From: JANOSH01 sp031415695 | GTDB taxonomy: Bacteria; Actinomycetota; Acidimicrobiia; Acidimicrobiales; Ilumatobacteraceae | Direction: 5' to 3' | Length of the DNA: 64,000 nt | Assembly (NCBI GenBank): GCA_031415695.1 | Contig: JANOSH010000022.1 | Location: 62,001-126,000, forward strand | Part shown: piece after piece, positions 41,219-47,369 of the stretch | Layout of the letters: each line of letters starts with the position of its first letter | Position numbering within the stretch: position 1 is the first letter of the stretch | Translations under genes and position numbers: made by a program | The notes under the pieces: model-generated | Told to the model about the DNA's origin: nothing | Database searches by the model: none | Seen by the model: only the letters and a program-made list of their open reading frames with translations

Positions 41219-41499
41219 TTACGTCCCTTTGCATTCTTTTCCTGGCCACCGTGGTACCGGAAGGTACGCGTGGGAGCGAACTCGCCGAGTTTGTGACCGA
41301 CCATTGCTTCGGTGACATACACGGGAACGTGCTTTCGACCGTCGTGCACGGCAATGGTGTGTCCCACCATTTCCGGAACAATTGTCGAGCGACGCGACCA
41401 CGTCTTGATTACGCCGCGTTGATTCGCAGCGTTCTGGGCGTCGACCTTCTTGAGTAGATGGTCATCGATGAACGGACCTTTTTTCAGGCTACGAGGCAT
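41215..41499 (-). CDS. rpsS: 30S ribosomal protein S19
   Basis: 94 residues: MPRSLKKGPFIDDHLLKKVD, VIKTWSRRSTIVPEMVGHTIAVHDGRKHVPV, TEAMVGHKLGEFAPTRTF and the basic end. Standard length; it sits in the 30S head near the A site. Located between L2 and L22 as usual. Confidence 0.98.
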   Translation of the reverse strand: MPRSLKKGPFIDDHLLKKVDAQNAANQRGVIKTWSRRSTIVPEMVGHTIAVHDGRKHVPVYVTEAMVGHKLGEFAPTRTFRYHGGQEKNAKGRK

Positions 41500-41513
41500 G
41501 GCAATCCACTCTC

Positions 41514-42350
41514 CTACCTACGGCCCCTGCCGCTACGGCGGCGACGGACGATGAGTTTCTGTGACGGCTTGGTCTTGTCACGGGTGCGGCCCTCGGGCTT
41601 GCCCCACGGCGACACTGGGTGCCGACCGCCGGAGGTCTTGCCTTCGCCACCACCGTGAGGGTGATCGACGGGGTTCATGGCCACACCACGGGTTTGGCCA
41701 CGCACACCCTTCCAACGATTACGACCGGCTTTACCGATCTTGATGAGCTCGTGCTCGGAGTTACCGACTTCGCCGACGGTTGCCCGGCAGTCGATGGGCA
41801 CTCGGCGCATTTCGCTCGATGGGAGTCGAACGGTTGCGTATTCGCCTTCCTTGGCCACGAGCTGGATGACTGATCCGGCTGAGCGGCCCATCTTGCCACC
41901 GCCACCGGGGCGGAGTTCGACGTTGTGAACAACGGTACCGACGGGGATGTACCGCAACGGCAGTGCGTTGCCCGGCTTGATGTCGGAGCCCTGACCGCTT
42001 CGGACCTGTGCTCCGACACCGAGATTCTTCGGGGCCAAGATGTAGGCCTTTTCTCCGTCGGCGTAGTGGAGCAGCGCAATGCGACAGGTGCGGTTCGGGT
42101 CGTACTCGATGGCCGCGACCTTGGCGACAACGCCATCTTTGACCCGCTTGAAGTCGACCAGGCGGTACTGACGCTTATGGCCACCACCACGATGGCGAGC
42201 CGTGATGCGGCCGTACGAGTTACGCCCACCGGACTTCGGCACCGGCGACAGCAGCGACTTCTCGGGAGTGGACTTCGTGATGTCCTTGAAGTCGGACACG
42301 GTTTGGAACCGGCGACCGGCGCTGGTTGGGAGACGCTTACGAATACCCAC
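41514..42350 (-). CDS. rplB: 50S ribosomal protein L2
   Basis: 278 residues: KRLPTSAGRRFQTVSDF, RNSYGRITARHRGGGHKRQYRLVDFKR, IEYDPNRTCRIALLHYADGEKAYILAPK, PLRYIPVGT, and the peptidyl-transferase-near loop GVAMNPVDHPHGGGEGK. The His of HPHGGGEG is present. Two bases after L23. Confidence 0.98.
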   Translation of the reverse strand: MGIRKRLPTSAGRRFQTVSDFKDITKSTPEKSLLSPVPKSGGRNSYGRITARHRGGGHKRQYRLVDFKRVKDGVVAKVAAIEYDPNRTCRIALLHYADGEKAYILAPKNLGVGAQVRSGQGSDIKPGNALPLRYIPVGTVVHNVELRPGGGGKMGRSAGSVIQLVAKEGEYATVRLPSSEMRRVPIDCRATVGEVGNSEHELIKIGKAGRNRWKGVRGQTRGVAMNPVDHPHGGGEGKTSGGRHPVSPWGKPEGRTRDKTKPSQKLIVRRRRSGRGRR

Positions 42351-42352
42351 GA

Positions 42353-42643
42353 TCAGCTCCCTTCGAACAGATCAATACGCTCGCCAGGAGCGAGAGTGAC
42401 AATGGCACGCTTGGTGTCGGGCTTAGAACCCATGCGATTCGACTTACGGGAACGAACCTTCTTGCCCTTGCGGTTCAGCGTGTTGACGCTGAGTACCTTG
42501 ACGCCGAAGATCTTGACGATGGCGTCGCGGATTTCGGGCTTGCTCGCAGATCCGTGTACTCGGAAGGTATAAACGTCGTGCTCGATCAGGCCGTAGCTCT
42601 TCTCGCTCACAATCGGCGCAATGATGATGTCCCGAGCGTTCAC
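42353..42643 (-). CDS. rplW: 50S ribosomal protein L23
   Basis: 96 residues: IIAPIVSEKSYGLIEHDVYTFRVHGSASKPEIRDAIVKIFGVKVLSVNTLNRKGKKVR (core parts VSEKS and KIFGVKVLSVNT). L23 docks trigger factor and SRP at the tunnel exit. Overlaps L4 by 4 bases. Confidence 0.97.
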   Translation of the reverse strand: MNARDIIIAPIVSEKSYGLIEHDVYTFRVHGSASKPEIRDAIVKIFGVKVLSVNTLNRKGKKVRSRKSNRMGSKPDTKRAIVTLAPGERIDLFEGS

Positions 42644-43581
42644 GCTTCGCCATCCTCTGTGGTGATGGTTTCGGACTGACTGGTGATTTCGCCATCGACA
42701 ACGGTTCGCTCACGGCGCACGACCGTGGTGTCGAGCGTGTCGGGGTTGTAGTCGGGAATGGAGTCGGCGTCTACTGTTTCGACGGTTTCCTCACGGACTT
42801 CGACGTGTTCGACGCCATCGACAATGGTGCGAACCGTTACCCGGCGGGTGACCGTGGCTTCGAGGTGGGTGTCGGCACGTGCGACCTCGACGGGGGCTGA
42901 CTCGGCTGGCTTTGGCTTCGACACCCGAATTGCAGGCATGGCGACCACGGTGCGCTCCTTGCGGGCTACACCCTCGCCGGACGGAAGCGTCTCGTTGCTG
43001 AAGACGACGTAGTCGTTGCATAAGACGTCGTAGGTGTTCAGTTCGCCTCGCTCGATGACCTGAACGTTGTGGAGGTTGCGATACGACTTCGCTACTGCCT
43101 CGTCGTGGGAGTTGACGACGATAAGAACTCGACCCGATGTTCCCAGCTTGGTGAGTAGGGCCGAGGCCTGCTTGGTGCTAGGCGTGTCGAAGTTCCACGA
43201 ATCGACAACGATGACCTTGTCGCTCGCGGCCCGGTCGGACAGTGCCGAACGCAACGCCAGGGCGATCATCTTCTTGGGGGTCTTTTGGTAGTACTTGCGC
43301 GGCTTAGGACCGAGCGCAACACCGCCACCCACCCAATGCGGTGCACGGGTAGATCCCTGACGGGCATTACCGGTGCCTTTCTGCTTGAACGGCTTTCGAC
43401 CACCGCCACGGACATCGGCCCGGGTCTTGGTGCTCTGGGTGCCGGATCGACGGTGGGCCAATTGCGCCACAACAACCTGGTGCATGCAGGCGACATTCGG
43501 CGTCAGACCAAAGATGGTGTCGGCCAGTTCGACCGTGCCGGTTGCTACGCCACTACCCGACATAAGAGGTACGTTGGCCAT
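42640..43581 (-). CDS. rplD: 50S ribosomal protein L4 with long acidic C-terminal extension
   Basis: 313 residues, about 100 more than usual. The first 210 are a normal L4: RSGTQSTKTRADVRGGGRKPFKQKGTGNARQGS (core GGGRKPFKQKGTGNAR), GPKPRKYYQKTPKKM, ALLTKLG and NVQVIERGELNTYDVL. The tail is rich in Val, Thr and Glu (VTRRVTVRTIVDGVEHVEVR, EETVETVDADS) with two VxRRxxTV-like repeats (TRRVTVRTIVDG and VRRERTVVDG). L4 lines the tunnel and can repress its own operon. The extension's role is unknown. Confidence 0.95.
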   Translation of the reverse strand: MANVPLMSGSGVATGTVELADTIFGLTPNVACMHQVVVAQLAHRRSGTQSTKTRADVRGGGRKPFKQKGTGNARQGSTRAPHWVGGGVALGPKPRKYYQKTPKKMIALALRSALSDRAASDKVIVVDSWNFDTPSTKQASALLTKLGTSGRVLIVVNSHDEAVAKSYRNLHNVQVIERGELNTYDVLCNDYVVFSNETLPSGEGVARKERTVVAMPAIRVSKPKPAESAPVEVARADTHLEATVTRRVTVRTIVDGVEHVEVREETVETVDADSIPDYNPDTLDTTVVRRERTVVDGEITSQSETITTEDGEA

Positions 43582-44237
43582 TACTTATCGCCCTTCTTCT
43601 TCGGGGCCTTCACAGCATTTCGCACGATTACCACACCGCCGTTGGGGCCGGGAACGGCACCCCGGACGAGCAGCAAGTTGCGCTCGGGATCGGACTTGAC
43701 GACGACCAGGTTGAGCGTTGTGACCTGCTGATGGCCCATATGACCGGCCATTTTGATGCCCTTGAAGACTCGACCAGGGAATGAACAGGAGCCGACGGAG
43801 CCCGCTGATCGGTGCATCTTGTGGTTACCGTGGCTGGCGCCTTGGCCCTTGAAGTTGTGACGCTTCATGGCACCGGCGAAGCCTTTGCCACGGCTGATGG
43901 CAGTAACGTCGACCATTTCCCCGGCAATCATGGTATCGACGTCGATGGTGTCGCCGACCGTGAAGCCATCGACATTCTCAAGCCGAAGCTCAACCAGGTT
44001 ACTGCCAGCTTGAACGCCGGCCTTGGCGAAGTGACCGGCCTCGGGCTTGGTGAGCTTGCGCGGATCTTTTTGGCCATAAGTGACCTGAAGGGCCGTATAG
44101 CCATCACGCTCGGAGGTCTTAACTTGCACGACTCGGGCAGGCTGAACCTTCAGCACTGTTACTGGAATGACGCGATTATCGTCACCCCAGACCTGGGTCA
44201 TGCCGATTTTCTCGCCGACGATTGCTTTCGTCGCCAT
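43581..44237 (-). CDS. rplC: 50S ribosomal protein L3
   Basis: 218 residues from MATKAIVGEKIGMTQVWGDD. Further marks: VTAISRGKGFAGAMKRHNFKGQGASHGNHKMHRSAGSVG (core RGKGFAGAMKRH, GNHKMHRSAGS), GRVFKGIKMAGHMG and LLLVRGAVPGPNGG. The Gln of the FKGQGASHG loop is the family's methylation site in E. coli. The longer frame from 44354 is rejected: its first 39 residues have no similarity. It is the first gene of the long ribosomal run; S10, normally before it, is absent. Confidence 0.98.
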   Translation of the reverse strand: MATKAIVGEKIGMTQVWGDDNRVIPVTVLKVQPARVVQVKTSERDGYTALQVTYGQKDPRKLTKPEAGHFAKAGVQAGSNLVELRLENVDGFTVGDTIDVDTMIAGEMVDVTAISRGKGFAGAMKRHNFKGQGASHGNHKMHRSAGSVGSCSFPGRVFKGIKMAGHMGHQQVTTLNLVVVKSDPERNLLLVRGAVPGPNGGVVIVRNAVKAPKKKGDK

Positions 44238-44271
44238 AGCGGCTCTCCTTACGAACGGACGGACTATTACG

Positions 44272-44303
44272 CATGCTCTGGGGGCGCAAGCCAACAGAGC
44301 ATG
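44272..44303 (-). other. hairpin in the rplC leader
   Basis: CATGCTCTG (44272-44280) and CAGAGCATG (44295-44303) are perfect inverted repeats with a 14-base loop that can pair further through GGC and GCC. It lies in the presumed leader of the ribosomal operon, 35 bases before the rplC start. It could serve autoregulation by a ribosomal protein such as L4, but this is a guess from position. Confidence 0.45.
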
Positions 44304-44398
44304 TTGAGCGAAGTTGCCGGGCGGTCCCCCGTAGAGCGGGGCACACACGGACATCAGTTATTCGTGGCTGGAGGGTTACCTCTGACTACGACCAGTAA

Positions 44399-44428
44399 AG
44401 TGTAGCCATTATCGCCCTGTTGCGCCAA
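44399..44428 (-). promoter_or_regulatory. candidate promoter of the ribosomal protein operon
   Basis: On the minus strand TTGGCG (44428-44423) and TACACT (44404-44399) are 18 nt apart. They lie 162 bases before the rplC ATG, leaving a leader of about 155 nt that contains the hairpin at 44272-44303. This matches TTGNNN/TANNNT. Confidence 0.5.
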
Positions 44429-44462
44429 TTCGTGTCAGACGCCCGCACGAGGGCGAAAACGG

Positions 44463-44509
44463 CATCTGGCCCCCGGTTGTCGCGCTGGGCGACAACCGGG
44501 GGCCAGATG
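44463..44509 (-). terminator. perfect 20-bp hairpin terminator of the LPXTG-protein gene
   Basis: Arms 44463-44482 and 44490-44509 are exact inverted repeats of 20 bases (beginning CATCTGG, ending CCAGATG) with loop CGCTGGG. It starts 15 bases beyond the stop of the surface-protein gene and lies upstream of the ribosomal promoter, insulating the two. Confidence 0.85.
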
Positions 44510-44523
44510 TTCGACGACTGTTA

Positions 44524-45537
44524 CTACACGACCGTGCGGCGACGGCTGGTGCGGCTCATCGACATGATCGACACGCCGCAAACTACAATCAATGCCGCCG
44601 TTGCGGCCAACCAACCGACGGGGCCACCTGTCTCGGGCAGCACGGTCGTGCCGAGTACCGTCGGCGTCGGCGTCGGCGTGCTTGGCGTTGGCGTGCTTGG
44701 CGTTGGCGTCACCGGGGCGGCAACCACCAGCACGGCAGCCGTGTCGGACTTCGCAGCTGGCTTCGTGCCTCCGGTACTGGCGCCGACATTAACCGTGGCC
44801 GTATTGGTGAACCCAACCGCCAGGCTTGTCGACAAACAACTAATGGTCCTCGAAGTAGTCGAGAGTAGGTCGAAGGCGGCGGCGTTGCACCCCGGTACCA
44901 ACACGTCGGCCACCGTGATGCCGGTGAGGTCGGTGTTACCAGAGTTCGTGACCACGATCTGCCACTCGACAGCCTCGCCGGCAACAGCCACGGTCGACTC
45001 GGTGAATGCCGCACCCGAACCCGCGACTTTCACCTTTTTGGCGATGTCGATACCAGGTGCAGCCGGCGCCACGCAATCGATCGGCTTGACAATAACATCG
45101 CTCAATAGTTCCTCGGAGTACGTGTATCCGGGGTCGTATACCTCTTCAAACTTTGGCAGGAGGTCGGGGGTGATGACGAAGCCGATCTCAAGGGTGGCCG
45201 AGGCTGCCGTGAGGGTGTACGGGGTCCGCCCTTCGATAGTAACTCCTGTCGTCTCAAAATCGTTCAAAGCACCACCAGTGGCCGTGCCGCCGCCGTTATT
45301 GACGGTAACGACCACGGTGCTGCCGTCGCGACCAGTGGTTGTGGCGTACCAGCGGATACCCCACTTGCCCGGCGACTCTGGATCACACACGCCGACGCCA
45401 CCAATCTCAAGGGAGATAGGAGCCTCGAATTGGTTCACGGAGATCCCGGCGGGTTCGGCCCCGGCGGACTGGGCGAAACCCAGGGTGGAAATGATGGCGA
45501 GGGAAACCCCACCGATAATACCTACTACACGACGCAT
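44524..45537 (-). CDS. LPXTG-anchored surface protein with DUF11-like domain
   Basis: 337 residues. Signal peptide about 1-27 (VVGIIGGVSLAIISTLGFAQSAGA). Residues 30-160 form an unassigned beta domain. Residues 165-275 resemble a DUF11-type repeat (VEWQIVVTNSGNTDLTGITV, VLVPGC). A Thr/Pro-Ser linker (PTPSTPTPSTPTPTP) precedes LPETGG (300-305), a hydrophobic segment and the tail SRTSRRRTVV: a complete sortase signal. A class-type sortase must be encoded elsewhere. The start is supported by the signal peptide and AAAGGG upstream. A plus-strand frame of 386 residues over the same DNA is an antisense shadow. Confidence 0.88.
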   Translation of the reverse strand: MRRVVGIIGGVSLAIISTLGFAQSAGAEPAGISVNQFEAPISLEIGGVGVCDPESPGKWGIRWYATTTGRDGSTVVVTVNNGGGTATGGALNDFETTGVTIEGRTPYTLTAASATLEIGFVITPDLLPKFEEVYDPGYTYSEELLSDVIVKPIDCVAPAAPGIDIAKKVKVAGSGAAFTESTVAVAGEAVEWQIVVTNSGNTDLTGITVADVLVPGCNAAAFDLLSTTSRTISCLSTSLAVGFTNTATVNVGASTGGTKPAAKSDTAAVLVVAAPVTPTPSTPTPSTPTPTPTVLGTTVLPETGGPVGWLAATAALIVVCGVSIMSMSRTSRRRTVV

Positions 45538-45658
45538 GATGCCGCCCTTTATGTTGTTTGGAAAGTTGATCGAACGGTAACAAACAGCCTCGGCTGCTCC
45601 CTATGGTCCAAACGGCTCTTCGCCAACAATTGGCTTAACTTGCGTACTGTCCGTGCCG

Positions 45659-46858
45659 TTAAGGGAATCTTTTCGAGATCCATTCGACGACGTGGTTTAT
45701 GGCTTGAGGGCGATGACCTTCGAGGTAATGAGGTGCGCCGGGCATTTCGATATACGTGGTGTCGGCGGCACCGGCGTTGTCGCGAATCTCTTGCGCCTGC
45801 CAGACCCGAATTTCGGTATCGGCAGTGGGGTGGACCAAGAGGGTCGGCACGGTGACGCGGGGCATGGTGTCGGCCAACTTGGCGTGGCTCGATAACCCCG
45901 ACCATGTGCTCAGCCAGCCGCGGGCGGTCATGGTGCGCGCCAATCCGCCTCGGCCGTAGTTGGCGTCGAGGGGATCGGGGAACGCGAACAGGCTGCCCAT
46001 TGGGCGCTCGTCGGGGTAAATCGATAGGTCAAGATAGGCCGGATCGGCCAAGGTTCGATAGATGACCATGTACTTCATGGCCACCGCCCGGGCCCGCGCG
46101 TCACGCCATCGACCGGGGTCGGTGGATTTGTCGATGGACTGCCCGACAATACGGGCGTCGTCGGCATCGGCGAGCGCGTGTTTGGCAATGGCGTCGAGGC
46201 GGGCCACCCGGGCAACTTGGGCGGCTCGGTAGGTAGCGAGCCATTCGGGGTCGTAGGAACAAGGGGACGGCCACGGCCGCCAGCCGTTGTCGGGGTTGTA
46301 CATGTCAAGTTCGGGCACCCGCGAGAACATGTCGGCTTCGTCGGCCACCGACGGGTCGATGACCTGCAGCATGAACACCCCTTCGCCGGGGTGAGCGGCC
46401 ATGCCAACCCAACCGTCACCCACTCCCCGATCGGCGTTGGCGAGCGCCATGAGTGACCCTCCGCCCGAGTTCCCGAGAAGCACTACGGCCTCGGCACCGC
46501 GCCGACGCATTTCGTCGGCGGCCGTTTCGACGTCGATGATGCAGCTTTCGTGCAGGCAGTCGGTGTCGTTGTTCTGGTAGCGGGTACCGAAGCCCAACAC
46601 GGCGTACCCGGCTGCGGCGAGCAACGGGCACGCATAGTGGACACTGAAGTCACCTCGTGGGTGCGACAAGATGACCGCGGTTTTCCACGGCCTGCCGGCA
46701 GGCGGGAGCCACAACACGCCGCGCACCAGCGCACCGTCGGGCGACACCATCCTTACCGATTCACGCCGCACCTCGACATCGGGTTGATCCTCGGGAAGCG
46801 GCCAAAATGTGTAGCCTGCAGGCCGCTTACCACCGAGATGAACATCAAGAGCATCCAT
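45659..46858 (-). CDS. alpha/beta-hydrolase fold protein
   Basis: About 399 residues. KTAVILSHPRGDFSVHYACPLLAAAGYAVLGFGTR is the strand-oxyanion region (core SHPRGDFSVHYACPL), VVLLGNSGGGSLM the nucleophile elbow (G-N-S-G-G), and LLVHPTADTEIRVWQAQEI and MPGAPHYLEGHRPQA give the Asp and His of the triad. No signal peptide is seen, so it is cytosolic. ATG 46858 (MDALDVHLGGKRP) is chosen; the frame continues to 46960 without similarity. A TACGCT box ends 8 nt before this ATG. It diverges from the ATPase cluster. The substrate is unknown, likely an ester. Confidence 0.85.
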   Translation of the reverse strand: MDALDVHLGGKRPAGYTFWPLPEDQPDVEVRRESVRMVSPDGALVRGVLWLPPAGRPWKTAVILSHPRGDFSVHYACPLLAAAGYAVLGFGTRYQNNDTDCLHESCIIDVETAADEMRRRGAEAVVLLGNSGGGSLMALANADRGVGDGWVGMAAHPGEGVFMLQVIDPSVADEADMFSRVPELDMYNPDNGWRPWPSPCSYDPEWLATYRAAQVARVARLDAIAKHALADADDARIVGQSIDKSTDPGRWRDARARAVAMKYMVIYRTLADPAYLDLSIYPDERPMGSLFAFPDPLDANYGRGGLARTMTARGWLSTWSGLSSHAKLADTMPRVTVPTLLVHPTADTEIRVWQAQEIRDNAGAADTTYIEMPGAPHYLEGHRPQAINHVVEWISKRFP

Positions 46859-46937
46859 AGTGCCGCAGCGTAGGCCGTATGACCGCTGTTTCTCGGCTTG
46901 GTCAAGAATTACGATAACCGCCTGGAGGCAGGCGACA

Positions 46938-47369
46938 ATGGCAGACATGCTGGTGCACACCGGGGGACGTTCCCTATCTCAGGGGTGGAACGATTCCCAG
47001 AGCCCAGGCTCGGACCATGCCGACCGGGTTCGGCTGTTACGCGAGCGGGTTGCACTGCTGCATGCCTACGCCGGGGTGGAACACACGGCAAAACATGTCG
47101 ACGCTCTGGTCGAACGGTTGGGCATTGCGGCGAGTGCTGTGGCGGCCGAGCCAATCACGTTCGGCCCAGCGGCCGACGAGCTACCGGCAATTAGCCTGGC
47201 AGCCGCACGCCTCACACGCCGCCTGAGTGATATCGACTCGCTGCTGCGTCACAACCAGCGCGAGCTTGTATCAAGTTCGATGAGTTCGGGCCGCATCCGG
47301 CAGCTGGCAGCCGGGTTGGCCGCACTTGGTGTCGCCGCCGCGGCAGCAATCACCGTCTTGGTGCGTTGA
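46938..47369 (+). CDS. small tail-anchored protein at the head of the FtsK-like cluster
   Basis: 143 residues from ATG 46938 (MADMLVHTGG). Predicted largely helical, with a hydrophobic C-terminal segment LAAGLAALGVAAAAAITVLV followed by a single Arg, so it is probably tail-anchored with its helical part in the cytosol. Helices around VRLLRERVALLHAYAGVEHTAKHVDALV and LAAARLTRRLSDIDSLLRHN suggest coiled-coil pairing. I recognise no family. TTGA overlap with the ATPase gene means they are co-translated. Confidence 0.72.
   Translation: MADMLVHTGGRSLSQGWNDSQSPGSDHADRVRLLRERVALLHAYAGVEHTAKHVDALVERLGIAASAVAAEPITFGPAADELPAISLAAARLTRRLSDIDSLLRHNQRELVSSSMSSGRIRQLAAGLAALGVAAAAAITVLVR

Noticed and set aside
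44420..45580. 386-codon plus-strand frame opposite the LPXTG protein
   Set aside because: Translation is low in features and lies across the terminator palindrome; the minus strand has a signal peptide and sortase signal.
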